Shown here piece after piece: positions 50,417-59,377 of a DNA stretch of 64,000 bases (positions within the stretch are counted from its first letter, which is position 1; each line of letters opens with the position of its first letter). Below the pieces are notes generated by a model. That model saw only the letters and a program-made list of their open reading frames with translations, ran no database searches and was not told the origin of the DNA. The translations under genes and the position numbers were made by a program. The stretch is taken from positions 124,001 through 188,000 of the forward strand of contig CAYQLT010000001.1 of assembly GCA_964418425.1 (NCBI GenBank), written 5' to 3'. This DNA is from CAYQLT01 sp964418425 (lineage in GTDB: Bacteria; Bacillota; Limnochordia; Limnochordales; Geochordaceae).

Positions 50417-51766
50417 GTGGCCCGACAGGAAAACCTGTTCCCACTGACAGGCGGGCAGGCCCCCTCCCAGTTGCCCCTGGCGGCCCGCATGCGCCCCCGG
50501 ACCCTGCAGGAGCTGGTGGGGCAGGAGGAGGCGGTAGGGCCGGGGTCCCCGTTGCGCCGGGCCATCGAAGAAGATGGGCTGTACCAGTCCATCATCTTCT
50601 GGGGGCCACCCGGCAGCGGCAAGACCAGCCTGGCCGCCATCATCGCGGCGAGCACCCGGGCCCACTTCGAAACCCTCAGCGCCGTGCTGGCAGGTGTGGC
50701 GGACATCCGTCGGGTGGTGGGCGAGGCGCGCCGGCGCCGGGCGGCGGGTCAACGCACCATCCTGTTCATCGATGAGATCCACCGCTTCAACCGCGCGCAG
50801 CAGGATGCCCTGCTTCCCCACGTGGAGGATGGAACGGTCACCCTCATCGGCGCCACGACAGAAAACCCCTACTTCGCGCTGGTGGGGCCTCTTCTGTCGC
50901 GATCCCGGGTGGTGGCGCTGAGCCCCCTGCAGCCCCATCACATCCAGAGCCTCCTGGAGCGCGCGCTGCGCGACGCCGAACGGGGGCTGGGTGCAGCGGG
51001 GCTGAAGGTAGAGCCCGGGGTGCTGGAGTACCTTGCCCGGGCGGCCGAAGGCGATGCCCGGTGCGCGCTGAACGCGCTGGAGATGGCGGCGCAGGTGGCC
51101 GGACCTCAGGGGCACATCACGCTGGCGCTGGCTGAGGCCACCATGCGGCGGCGCTCGCCCCGGTACGGGAAGGACCTCGACGCGCACTACGACAGCATCT
51201 CGGCCTTCATCAAGTCCGTACGCGGTAGCGATCCCGACGCTGCGCTGTTCTGGCTTGCTCGGATGGTGCGGGCCGGCGAGGATCCGCGGTTCATCATGCG
51301 CCGGCTGCTCATCCTGGCGGCGGAGGATGTGGGACTGGCGGACCCCCGGGGGATCGTGGTTGCCAGTGCATGCGCCCGGGCGCTGGAGTGGGTGGGGCTA
51401 CCCGAAGCGCAGTATCATCTGGCCCTGGCGACGCTGTATCTGGCGCTGGCCCCCAAGAGCAACTCCACATCGGCCTACTTCCGAGCCCTGGAGGATATCG
51501 AGCGGCACGGCCAGGGGGAGGTTCCCCTGCACCTGCGGGATGCGCACCGTGATGGGGACGCCCTGGGGCACCAGGCCGGCTACCTGTACCCCCACGATTT
51601 CCCGGGCCACTGGGTCGAGCAGGCGTATCTGCCGGAGGCTTTTTCGGGCCGGCGGTATTACGTTCCCTCCGGCGAGGGGGAAGAGCCTGCCCTCTTCGAG
51701 GCGCACCGGCGCCGCATGACGCCGGACGGCTCCGAAGACGCCTCCTCGCGGCCGTCCCGCCCATAG
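50417..51766 (+). CDS. rarA: Replication-associated recombination protein A (AAA+ ATPase)
   Basis: RarA/MgsA clamp-loader-like ATPase acting at stalled forks, 449 residues. Walker A WGPPGSGKTSLA, Walker B ILFIDEIHRFNRAQQDALL, sensor 1 LIGATTENPYFAL, arginine-finger region LLSRSRVVALSPL, and the C-terminal tetramerisation domain with HYDSISAFIKSVRGSDPDAALFWLARM and PHDFPGHWVEQAYLP. GTG 50417. Located downstream of the aspS-6S region as in Bacillus (yrvN). Confidence 0.95.
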   Translation: MARQENLFPLTGGQAPSQLPLAARMRPRTLQELVGQEEAVGPGSPLRRAIEEDGLYQSIIFWGPPGSGKTSLAAIIAASTRAHFETLSAVLAGVADIRRVVGEARRRRAAGQRTILFIDEIHRFNRAQQDALLPHVEDGTVTLIGATTENPYFALVGPLLSRSRVVALSPLQPHHIQSLLERALRDAERGLGAAGLKVEPGVLEYLARAAEGDARCALNALEMAAQVAGPQGHITLALAEATMRRRSPRYGKDLDAHYDSISAFIKSVRGSDPDAALFWLARMVRAGEDPRFIMRRLLILAAEDVGLADPRGIVVASACARALEWVGLPEAQYHLALATLYLALAPKSNSTSAYFRALEDIERHGQGEVPLHLRDAHRDGDALGHQAGYLYPHDFPGHWVEQAYLPEAFSGRRYYVPSGEGEEPALFEAHRRRMTPDGSEDASSRPSRP

Positions 51767-51826
51767 GCCGCGGGTGGGGCTTGCATCCGCTGGCGGTGAA
51801 GGTGGCGGGCCCTGGCGCCGCCCGGG

Positions 51827-51860
51827 GAGGCGGCCCGGCGGCAGAGCCGCCTCGGCTTTT
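51827..51860 (+). terminator. Intrinsic terminator after rarA
   Basis: GAGGCGGC (51827-51834) pairs with GCCGCCTC (51846-51853), followed by GGCTTTT. The T-run overlaps the -35 box of the iscS promoter. Confidence 0.65.
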
Positions 51861-51887
51861 GACACTCCCCGAAGGTCATGCTACCAT
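51859..51887 (+). promoter_or_regulatory. Sigma-A-type promoter for iscS-mnmA
   Basis: TTGACA (51859-51864), 17-bp spacer, TACCAT (51882-51887); start of translation is 39 bp downstream. Confidence 0.72.
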
Positions 51888-51925
51888 GCCAGGGATTCGA
51901 TGCGTACGGAGGTTCGGGGACAGCC

Positions 51926-53140
51926 ATGCCCGTGGCCGGTCGGACCATCTACCTCGACCATGCCGCCAGTTCGCCGCTGCGGCCGGAGGCGATCCGGGCC
52001 ATGCAGGCCCTGATGGAACCCGATGGCCCGTTTGCCAACCCGGCCAGCGTCCACCGCCCGGGGCGCCAGGCCCGCCGGATCCTGGAGGAGGTTCGGGAGG
52101 CGCTGGCCCGGGAGCTGGGGGCCGACCCCGCCGAGATCGTGTTCACCTCCGGGGGGACCGAGGCGGACAACCTGGCGGTGATGGGAGCGGCGCGTGCGGC
52201 GCTTCGCCGGTGGGGCCGCCGGGGCGTCGTGGTGAGCGCCATCGAGCACCACGCCGTGCTGGAGGCCGGGGCCCGGTTGCGGGAGGAGGGCTTTTGCCTG
52301 GAGTACGCCGCCTGCGACGGAGGGGGCGTGGTGACCCCGCAGGCGGTGAGCGATGCGGTCAGGCGCCTGGAGGCTCGGGGGGAAGCGGTGGCCGTCATCG
52401 CGCTGATGCTGGTCAACAACGAGGTGGGAACCCGTCAGCCGGTGCCGGAGGTGGCAGAGCTGGCCCATCGTGTCGGGGCGGTTTTGGCCGTGGATGCGGT
52501 GCAGGGCCCCGAGCTGGAGGAACTTCGCGTCGCCCGGTTGGGATGCGACCTTTTGACCCTCTCGGCCCACAAGTTCGGCGGCCCGAAGGGGGTAGGGGTG
52601 TTGTATGTGCGCCGGGACCTTCCATTGGAGCCCCTGTTTTGGGGCGGCGGCCAGGAGCGCGAGCTGCGGCCGGGAACGCCCAACACGCTGGGCATCGCGG
52701 GCTTGGGCGCGGCGTGGCGGTGGGTAAGGGAAAACCGGCAAGCGCTGGTCGCCCACAAGGCGGAGATGGAGAGCCGGCTTCTGGAGGGGCTGCGGGCGCA
52801 GGTGGAGGACGTGCAGGTCAACGGGGATCTGAGCTGCAAGGTACCGGGAATCCTCAACCTGCACACCCCCGGGGTTGCGGCCGAGACGCTTTTGGTCGAA
52901 CTGGACATGGAAGGCGTGGCGTGCTCCAGCGGAGCAGCCTGCACCGCCGGTTCGCTTCGGCCTTCCCACGTGCTGTTGGCCATGGGGCTGGGGCTTGCAC
53001 GGGCGGAGTGTTCGGTGCGCGTCTCGGTGGGATGGACGACCACACCCGATGAGGTCGACGAGGCGGTTCGGCGGATGGCCGGTGCCATCCGGCGCATCCG
53101 CAGCCGCCGAGGGTCGATGGCAGAGGCGATGCGTCGGTGA
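51926..53140 (+). CDS. iscS: Cysteine desulfurase (IscS/NifS family)
   Basis: PLP enzyme taking sulfur from cysteine for tRNA thiolation and possibly Fe-S assembly, 404 residues. YLDHAASSPLRPEA start, FTSGGTEADNLAVMGAAR, EHHAVLE, LVNNEVGTRQPV, PLP Lys in LSAHKFGGPKGVG, and the catalytic-Cys loop ACSSGAACTAGSLRPSHVL. ATG 51926. It overlaps mnmA (GTGA), as in the yrvO-mnmA pair of Bacillus, so its main client is probably MnmA. The neighbouring cymR of Bacillus is absent. Confidence 0.94.
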   Translation: MPVAGRTIYLDHAASSPLRPEAIRAMQALMEPDGPFANPASVHRPGRQARRILEEVREALARELGADPAEIVFTSGGTEADNLAVMGAARAALRRWGRRGVVVSAIEHHAVLEAGARLREEGFCLEYAACDGGGVVTPQAVSDAVRRLEARGEAVAVIALMLVNNEVGTRQPVPEVAELAHRVGAVLAVDAVQGPELEELRVARLGCDLLTLSAHKFGGPKGVGVLYVRRDLPLEPLFWGGGQERELRPGTPNTLGIAGLGAAWRWVRENRQALVAHKAEMESRLLEGLRAQVEDVQVNGDLSCKVPGILNLHTPGVAAETLLVELDMEGVACSSGAACTAGSLRPSHVLLAMGLGLARAECSVRVSVGWTTTPDEVDEAVRRMAGAIRRIRSRRGSMAEAMRR

Positions 53141-54342
53141 GCAGCCGGATCGTGGTGGCCATGAGCGGTGGGGTGGACAGCTCGGTGGCGGCGGCGCTGC
53201 TGGTGCGCGAGGGCTACGAGGTTATCGGCGTGACGCTGCAGATCTGGCCCGAGGGGATGCGCCCGCCCGGCCGTCATACGGGCTGCTGCAGCCTGGACGC
53301 GGTGGACGATGCGCGCCGGGTGGCGGACCGGCTGGGCATCGACTACTATGTGTTCAATTTCCAGGGTGACTTTGCACGCCAGGTGATCGAGCCGTTCACC
53401 CGGGCCTACCTGCGCGGGCGCACTCCCAACCCGTGCGTCTGGTGCAACGAGCGGATCAAGTTCGGCGCGCTGCTCGACCGGGCCCTGGAGCTGGGGGCCG
53501 AAGCGGTGGCCACCGGCCACTACGCCGCGGTGGAGAGAGATCCCCGATCAGGCCGCTGGGTGCTCAAGCGGCCCCGGGATCGCCGAAAGGACCAAAGCTA
53601 CTCCCTGTGGCCGCTCACCCAGCACCAGCTGGCCCACGCCCTTTTCCCCCTGGCGTCCTACACCAAGCAGGAGGTTCGGGAGATGGCCGCCCGGCTGGGG
53701 CTTCCGGTGGCCCAGAAGGCGGAGAGCCAGGAGATCTGCTTCATTCCTGACGACGACTACCGTCGCTTCATGCGGGAGGTGGCTCCCGAGTCGGTGGCGC
53801 CGGGCCCCATCGTGGACGTCTCGGGCCGGGTGCTGGGCGAACATTCGGGAGTGGCCTTTTACACCGTGGGCCAGAGGCGAGGGCTGGGCCTGGCGTCCGG
53901 AAGGCCCCTTTACGTGGTGGCCATCGACCCGGAGCGCCGCGCGGTGGTGGTGGGAGATCGGGAGCAGGCCCATTTTGCGGGCCTGGTGGCCACCGGGGTC
54001 AACTGGGTGGCCTGGCCCGACCTGCAAGGCCGCCGGCCGGTTTTGGCCAAGATTCGCCGCAGCGCGGAGGAGGTGCCGGCTGTGGTAGAGCCTCTCGCCG
54101 AAGAAGCCTCCTCCGGGTCCGGTACCGGCGGCGTGGCCTGGGGCGAGCCTGCTGAGGGGGCCGACGCCCGGCCCGGTGGGACGGGGCGGGTGCGGACGTG
54201 GTTTGAGACCCCCCAGTGGGCGGTCACCCCCGGGCAGTCGGTGGTTTGGTACGACGGCGATAGGGTCGCCGGCGGAGCCGTCATCGAGGCGGGCATCACA
54301 ACGACCCCCCAGGTCGCGCATACTAGCCCCGGTCGGGCGTGA
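53137..54342 (+). CDS. mnmA: tRNA-specific 2-thiouridylase MnmA
   Basis: Thiolates U34 of Lys, Glu and Gln tRNAs with sulfur from IscS, 401 residues. PP-loop AMSGGVDSSVAAALL, GCCSLDAVDDARRVADRLGI, catalytic cysteines in TPNPCVWCNERIKF and ESQEICFIPDDDY, and GQRRGLGLASGRPLYV. Near residue 320 there is a roughly 35-residue Gly/Ala/Glu insertion before WFETPQWAVTPGQSVVWYDGD. GTG start overlaps the iscS stop. Confidence 0.96.
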   Translation: MSSRIVVAMSGGVDSSVAAALLVREGYEVIGVTLQIWPEGMRPPGRHTGCCSLDAVDDARRVADRLGIDYYVFNFQGDFARQVIEPFTRAYLRGRTPNPCVWCNERIKFGALLDRALELGAEAVATGHYAAVERDPRSGRWVLKRPRDRRKDQSYSLWPLTQHQLAHALFPLASYTKQEVREMAARLGLPVAQKAESQEICFIPDDDYRRFMREVAPESVAPGPIVDVSGRVLGEHSGVAFYTVGQRRGLGLASGRPLYVVAIDPERRAVVVGDREQAHFAGLVATGVNWVAWPDLQGRRPVLAKIRRSAEEVPAVVEPLAEEASSGSGTGGVAWGEPAEGADARPGGTGRVRTWFETPQWAVTPGQSVVWYDGDRVAGGAVIEAGITTTPQVAHTSPGRA

Positions 54343-54381
54343 CACGCCGGCTCAAGCCCGGACAAGGGGGCACGCGGTGTG

Positions 54382-54630
54382 ATGCGACGGTTTGTGCGCG
54401 GGTTCCTGTGGGGTGGGCTTCTGGGGGCCGCGGTGGGCATGTACCTGGTTTCCGACGCAGGCCGAAGGGTGTGGCCGCAGCGGTACACCCTGCTGCGCCT
54501 GCGCCGCCAGGCGGCCGAGCAGGGCGCCGCTCGGGCGATGGGCGAACGGGCGTCCCGCTGGCAGCTGGCCATGGAAGCGGGTCGGGCCGCCGTGGACGCG
54601 GCCCTGGCGCTGGTGGGGCTGCGGGCCTGA
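54382..54630 (+). CDS. YtxH-like small membrane protein
   Basis: 82-residue protein with an N-terminal glycine-rich helix (RGFLWGGLLGAAVGMYLVSDAGRRVW) followed by an amphipathic Arg/Ala-rich helix, the layout of YtxH/gas-vesicle-like small proteins (GxxxGxxxGxxLAPxxG). ATG 54382 or GTG 54379. It sits between mnmA and the AI-2E transporter and may be cotranscribed. Function unknown; YtxH-type proteins are often stress-linked. Confidence 0.65.
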   Translation: MRRFVRGFLWGGLLGAAVGMYLVSDAGRRVWPQRYTLLRLRRQAAEQGAARAMGERASRWQLAMEAGRAAVDAALALVGLRA

Positions 54631-54673
54631 ACCCCGTGGCGGGCGCTGTGGGGCAGGCGCCGCCGATGCGCCG

Positions 54674-55771
54674 TTGAGCGACTGGAAAGCGGCGCTGCGG
54701 GCCGGCCTGGGCGGGGTCGGGCTCCTGGCCGCGCTGGCCGTGATGTGGCGGGTGCGGGCGCTGTGGGTCCCCTTCGCACTGGCGTTGGCGCTGGCATACG
54801 TGCTGGAGCCGCTGGTCGGGGCGCTGGAGCGGCGCGAGGTGCCGCGTTCGGCCGGGATTCTTGTGGCCTACCTGGCCCTGGGGCTTTTGGCCGGGCTGGC
54901 CTGGGTATACTTCGGCCCCGCGCTCTACCGGGAACTGGAGGCTTTGGCCGGGCGGCTGCCCGAGCAGAGCCAGAGGCTCCAGGCGCAGGCCGGGCAATGG
55001 ATGGAGCGCCTCGCCCTGCCGTCCTTGCCCGAGCCGGCCCGCCTTGCGCTGGGGGCGGCGCTGGAAAGGCTGCAGGGCCTTCTGGCCGCCTTCGCGGGCC
55101 GTGTGGGTGAGCTTCTGGTGGGGTTGGTCTCCCAGGTGTTTAACCTGGTCCTGGCGCCGGTGCTGGCCTATTACATCCTGAAAGATCGGGAGGCTCTTGC
55201 CGGGGCGCTGCTGGGCCTGATGCCGCCGGCCTGGCGGCCGGCGGCGATGCGGCTGGCCCTGGAGGTGGACCAGACCCTGGCCGCCGTCATACGCGGCCAG
55301 CTCATCATCTCCATGACCGTGGGGGCGGTGGTGGCGGCGGGGCTTGCCCTGCTGCAGGTGCGCTACGCCCTGGTGCTGGGGTTGCTGACCGGCGTGCTGG
55401 ACGTGATTCCCTATTTCGGCCCCGTTGCCGCCGCGGTGCCCATCGTGGGCCTGTCGTGGCTGGATTCGCCGTGGACCGCGCTGTGGGCTGTTGCGCTGCT
55501 GGTCGCAGCCAACCAGCTGGAAAGCCTGGTGCTGCAACCTAAGGTGATGAGCCGCTCCACCGGGCTTCACCCCCTGAGCGTCATCGCCGCCGTGATGGCA
55601 GGGGCCGAGCTGGGCGGCGTGGCGGGCATGCTGGCGGCGGTCCCGGTGGCGGCGACCCTGAGGACCCTGCTTCGGCGGTGGTCGCAGTGGGTGGCGTCGG
55701 CCGGACAGACCGGGCAGGCGGCCCGCTCCGAGGGGGCAGTGCCGCCCCTTCGGCCTCCGGCTGCGCGTTGA
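54674..55771 (+). CDS. AI-2E family transporter (YrrI-like)
   Basis: Polytopic membrane protein, 365 residues, of the AI-2E/PerM family (members transport autoinducer-2 or act as cation/proton antiporters). Family patterns: PFALALALAYVLEPLVGALERREVPRSAGILV, then AYYILKDREALAGAL, IRGQLIISMTVGAVVAAGLALLQVRYALVLGLLTGVLDVIPYFGPVAAAVP, and VLQPKVMSRSTGLHPLSVIAAVMAG. TTG 54674 start without a strong ribosome-binding site. Occupies the same slot as yrrI in Bacillus, between mnmA and alaS. Confidence 0.88.
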   Translation: MSDWKAALRAGLGGVGLLAALAVMWRVRALWVPFALALALAYVLEPLVGALERREVPRSAGILVAYLALGLLAGLAWVYFGPALYRELEALAGRLPEQSQRLQAQAGQWMERLALPSLPEPARLALGAALERLQGLLAAFAGRVGELLVGLVSQVFNLVLAPVLAYYILKDREALAGALLGLMPPAWRPAAMRLALEVDQTLAAVIRGQLIISMTVGAVVAAGLALLQVRYALVLGLLTGVLDVIPYFGPVAAAVPIVGLSWLDSPWTALWAVALLVAANQLESLVLQPKVMSRSTGLHPLSVIAAVMAGAELGGVAGMLAAVPVAATLRTLLRRWSQWVASAGQTGQAARSEGAVPPLRPPAAR

Positions 55772-55796
55772 CAACCCTACCAGGCTCCGATACCCT
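55768..55796 (+). promoter_or_regulatory. Promoter for alaS-ireB-ruvX
   Basis: TTGACA (55768-55773, overlapping the stop of the preceding gene), 17-bp spacer, TACCCT (55791-55796), 87 bp before the alaS ATG. Confidence 0.7.
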
Positions 55797-55813
55797 TTAG
55801 TTGCTTGTGCGCC

Positions 55814-55859
55814 CCGAGTTTCTCGGCCTGCGCGCCTTGCGGCCGGTGGCAAGGCGCGC
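55814..55859 (+). promoter_or_regulatory. Two-hairpin leader of alaS
   Basis: CCGAG-TTT-CTCGG (55814-55826), then a perfect 11-bp hairpin GCGCGCCTTGC / GCAAGGCGCGC (55830-55840, 55849-55859) just before the GAGGAGG site at 55861. No T-box specifier or AGGGTGG element and no T-run are present, so this is not a T-box. It may control alaS translation. Confidence 0.5.
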
Positions 55860-55883
55860 GGCGAGGAGGCCTGGCTTTCGAGC

Positions 55884-58562
55884 ATGCGTCGCCTGACCGC
55901 CAGCGAGTTGCGGGAAGCCTACCTTGGCTTTTTCGAAGAGAGAGGACACAAGCGCCTGCCCGGCTCCTCCCTGGTGCCCAAAGGCGATCCCACCCTTCTG
56001 CTAACCGGCGCGGGCATGGTGCAGTTCAAGCCGTACTTTCTGGGTCTGGCCCAGCCGCCATACCCACGGGTCACCACGTGCCAGCGATGCGTACGGACCG
56101 CCGACATCGACCGGGTCGGGTGGACCGAGCGGCACGGCACTTTCTTCGAAATGCTGGGTAACTTCTCGTTCGGCGACTATTTCAAGATGGAGGCCATCCA
56201 GTGGGCCTGGGAGTTTGTGACGCAAGAGTTGGGGCTGGATCCGGCTCGCCTTTGGGTCACCATCTACACCGACGACGACGAGGCCTTTCAGATCTGGCAC
56301 GAGCGTGTGGGTGTCCCGGCGGGGCGCATCGTGCGGCTGGGCAAGCCGGACAACTTCTGGGAGATCGGGGTGGGGCCGTGCGGGCCTTGCTCGGAGATCC
56401 ATATCGACCGGGGTCCCGAGCACGGGTGCGGCCGGCAGTCTTGTCAGCCCGGGTGTGATTGCGGACGCTTCCTGGAGTTCTGGAACCTTGTCTTCATCCA
56501 GTTCCACAGGGACGATCAGGGACGCTACCATCCCCTGGAGCGCAAAGGGATCGACACCGGGATGGGGCTGGAGCGGGCTCTGGCCATCCTGCAGGGTGTG
56601 GAGAGCATTTTCGAGACGGATGAGGTCCGGCGTATCCTGGAGCGGGCCGCCGCCATCGTCGGCAGGGCGTATGGCAAGGATCCGGCGACGGATCGTGCCA
56701 TCCGGATTCTCGTGGACCACGGGCGCAGCGGGACCTTCATGGCCATGGACGGCATTCTGCCCGGCAATGAGGGTCGCGGCTACGTGATGCGGCGCCTGAT
56801 CCGGCGGGCAAGCCGGTTCGCATGGCTGGCGGGGGTGCGCCGTCCGTTTTGGATGGAGCTGGCTCGGGCCGTGATCGATGCCATGGGCCACGCGTACCCG
56901 GAGCTGCGCGAGCGGGAGGCGCTCATCGTACGGGTTTTGGAAGCCGAAGAGCGGCGGTTCATGCAGACCCTCGACGCGGGGCTCTCCGTCCTGGACCAGG
57001 TCCTGGCCGATGTGGCGCCCGGTGGGCGGCTGGACGGGGCGACGGCCTTCCGGCTGTACGACACATACGGCTTCCCTCTGGAGTTGACCCGGGAGGTGGC
57101 TGCCGAGCGCGGGGTGGAGGTCGACGAGGCCGCCTTTCGGGAGGCGATGGAGAGCCAGCGGGAGCGGGCCCGCTCGGCCCGGCGGGAGTACGGGTACCTG
57201 GGTTCCGGCGAGGAGGCCCTGCTGGAGGCGTTCCGGGGCGTCACCTGCCAGTTTGTGGGCTACGGCTCCGGGCGAGCCGACAGCACCGTCCTGGCGCTGG
57301 TTGCCGGTTCCGAGAGGGTCTCGTGGGCGGAAGCGGGTCAGCAGGCCCTGGTGGTGCTGGATCGCACTCCCTTTTATCCTGAGGGTGGCGGCCAGGTCGC
57401 CGACGAGGGATGGATCCGGGCGGCCGGGGCGTCGGCCAGGGTGCTGGACGTGCAGCGACTGGCTGCCGACCTCATCGTCCACCGGGTCTCCATCGAAGAG
57501 GGTCGCCTGGAGGAAGGAGCAGCGGTGGAGGCTCGGGTCGACTGGCCCCGGCGCATGGCGACGGCGCGCCACCACACGGCGACCCATCTCTTACACCGCG
57601 CCCTGCGAGCCCTGTTGGGAGAACATGCCACGCAGGCCGGGTCGCTGGTGGCTCCCGATCGGCTGCGCTTTGACGTGAACCATTTTGAGGCCCTCGGCCC
57701 GGATCAGCTGGAGGCCATCGAGGAGGAGGTCAACCGGCGGATCCTGGAAGACCTCCCTGTGGAGGCGGTTCAGACCACGGTGGAGGATGCCCTGGCCCGG
57801 GGCGCGGTGGCGCTGTTTGGCGAGAAGTACGGCGAGCGGGTCCGGATGATCGACATCGGAGACGGCTACAGCCGGGAGCTGTGCGGCGGCACCCACGTGT
57901 CGCGTACGGGGCAAATCGGCGCCTTTTACGTCGTCTCCGAGGCCAGCGTGGCCGCCGGGGTGCGCCGCATAGAGGCCGTGGCCGGCGAGGCTGCCCTGCG
58001 CTTCATGGCACGTCGCCGCCGCCAATGGCGGGAACTGGGCGAACGCCTGCAGGTCGGGCCTGACGAGGCGGTACGGCAGCTGGACCGATTGTTGGAGCGG
58101 CTGCGTGCCCTCGAGCACGAGCTGGAGAGGACCCGAGGCCAGCTGCTCAACCGCTACGCGCAGGAGATGGTGGCACGCGCCGAACGGGTCGGAGATGCGG
58201 CCCTGGTGGTGGCGCATCTGGATGGGCTGGATGCGGCCGCGCTGCGCGCGCTGGGCGACCGGCTCAAGTCGGCGCTGGGTCCGTCGGTGGTGGTGCTGGC
58301 GAGCCCCACCGACGGGCGGGTGCTCTTCATCTCCATGACCACCCCGGATCTGGCGCGCCGGGGCGTCCATGCCGGGGAGATCGTCAAAGCGGCTGCCCGG
58401 GCGGCGGGCGGTGACGGCGGGGGCCGGCCCGAACTGGCCCAGGCAGGTGCCCGGGATCCCGGGCGGGTGCGAGAGGCCATCGAGGCGGCTCGGCGGCGGG
58501 CCCAAGAGCTGTTGGTTGCGGCCAAAGCTCGCGAACCGTCCCGGAGCGGGGAAGCAGGGTGA
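55884..58562 (+). CDS. alaS: Alanyl-tRNA synthetase
   Basis: Class II synthetase, 892 residues, full multi-domain form. Catalytic core: FFEERGHKRLPGSSLVP, TGAGMVQFKPYFLG, RHGTFFEMLGNFSFGDYFK, GPCGPCSEI, EFWNLVFIQF and GIDTGMGLERA. The editing domain has HHTATHLLHRALRALLG and CGGTHVSRTGQIG; the C-terminal DHHA1 domain ends with RRGVHAGEIVKAAARAAGGDGGGRPELAQAGARD. ATG 55884, with GAGGAGG rather far upstream (16 nt). Preceded by a structured leader. Confidence 0.96.
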   Translation: MRRLTASELREAYLGFFEERGHKRLPGSSLVPKGDPTLLLTGAGMVQFKPYFLGLAQPPYPRVTTCQRCVRTADIDRVGWTERHGTFFEMLGNFSFGDYFKMEAIQWAWEFVTQELGLDPARLWVTIYTDDDEAFQIWHERVGVPAGRIVRLGKPDNFWEIGVGPCGPCSEIHIDRGPEHGCGRQSCQPGCDCGRFLEFWNLVFIQFHRDDQGRYHPLERKGIDTGMGLERALAILQGVESIFETDEVRRILERAAAIVGRAYGKDPATDRAIRILVDHGRSGTFMAMDGILPGNEGRGYVMRRLIRRASRFAWLAGVRRPFWMELARAVIDAMGHAYPELREREALIVRVLEAEERRFMQTLDAGLSVLDQVLADVAPGGRLDGATAFRLYDTYGFPLELTREVAAERGVEVDEAAFREAMESQRERARSARREYGYLGSGEEALLEAFRGVTCQFVGYGSGRADSTVLALVAGSERVSWAEAGQQALVVLDRTPFYPEGGGQVADEGWIRAAGASARVLDVQRLAADLIVHRVSIEEGRLEEGAAVEARVDWPRRMATARHHTATHLLHRALRALLGEHATQAGSLVAPDRLRFDVNHFEALGPDQLEAIEEEVNRRILEDLPVEAVQTTVEDALARGAVALFGEKYGERVRMIDIGDGYSRELCGGTHVSRTGQIGAFYVVSEASVAAGVRRIEAVAGEAALRFMARRRRQWRELGERLQVGPDEAVRQLDRLLERLRALEHELERTRGQLLNRYAQEMVARAERVGDAALVVAHLDGLDAAALRALGDRLKSALGPSVVVLASPTDGRVLFISMTTPDLARRGVHAGEIVKAAARAAGGDGGGRPELAQAGARDPGRVREAIEAARRRAQELLVAAKAREPSRSGEAG

Positions 58563-58852
58563 GCACCGTGCCAGAGCAACCCCACGCGCCCAGGGAGGCC
58601 GGCGAGCCGACGGTTCGCTTCCGGATGGATGAAGCCGGTAAGGGACGGGCGCAGCAGGTATTGCGCCGGGTGTACGAGGCTTTGGCGGAGAAGGGTTACA
58701 ACCCGACCAGCCAGCTGGTGGGCTATCTGCTTTCGGGCGATCCCACCTACATCACCAGCCACAAAAACGCCCGCAGCCTGATCCGCACGGTGGAAAGGGA
58801 CGAGTTGCTGGAGGCCATCGTCGAACACTACCTTCGCTGCACGGCGGTATGA
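58559..58852 (+). CDS. ireB: IreB family regulatory phosphoprotein
   Basis: UPF0297/YrzL family, 97 residues; in Enterococcus faecalis IreB is a substrate of the PASTA kinase IreK and controls cephalosporin resistance. The family block TVRFRMDEAGKGRAQQVLRRVYEALAEKGYNPTSQLVGYLLSGDPTYITSHKNARSLIRTVERDELLEAIVEHYL is complete. GTG start overlaps the alaS stop; the end overlaps ruvX. No PASTA kinase is in the window. Confidence 0.95.
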   Translation: MSTVPEQPHAPREAGEPTVRFRMDEAGKGRAQQVLRRVYEALAEKGYNPTSQLVGYLLSGDPTYITSHKNARSLIRTVERDELLEAIVEHYLRCTAV

Positions 58853-59316
58853 GCCCCGCTGCCGCCGCGATGGCTGGTCCCGCAGGCTGCGGCCGGGTCA
58901 TGGCGCTGGACGTCGGCGAGAAGACCGTCGGGGTTGCGGTGACCGACCCGGAGGGCCTCACGGCCCAGCCCTTGACCACGTTGCGCAGGTTCCCGGATGG
59001 TCGCGAGCTCACGGTGTTGGGGCAGCTTGCGGCCTCCCTGGGGGTGGAGGAGGTGGTGGTGGGGCTGCCCACGCGGACCGACGGGCGCCTGGGCCCCGAA
59101 GCCCGCCGGGTCCGTGCGTTCGCCCGACGCCTGCAACAGGCATGCGGTCTTCCGATCCGCTTCATGGACGAGCGCTACACGACCAAGCAGGCCGAGCGTC
59201 TGCTGCTTGCGGCCGGGCTTTCCCGCCAGCAGCGGAAGCAGGCCGTCAACCACGTGGCGGCAGCCATCCTCCTGGAAAGCTATCTCCAGCGGCGTCGGGT
59301 AAAACCCGAAGGGTAG
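58849..59316 (+). CDS. ruvX: Holliday-junction-resolvase-like protein YqgF/RuvX
   Basis: RNase H-fold nuclease, 155 residues, implicated in pre-16S rRNA processing. VMALDVGEKTVGVAVTDPEG carries the first catalytic Asp, EEVVVGLPTRTDGRLGPEA the second region, and FMDERYTTKQAERLL the conserved DER triad. ATG overlaps the ireB stop (ATGA). Confidence 0.94.
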   Translation: MSPAAAAMAGPAGCGRVMALDVGEKTVGVAVTDPEGLTAQPLTTLRRFPDGRELTVLGQLAASLGVEEVVVGLPTRTDGRLGPEARRVRAFARRLQQACGLPIRFMDERYTTKQAERLLLAAGLSRQQRKQAVNHVAAAILLESYLQRRRVKPEG

Positions 59317-59377
59317 GGACACGCTAGCTGACGGCGGCGTGTCGGGCAAGCGAGTTGACGAGAGGTGGGCAACGAGC

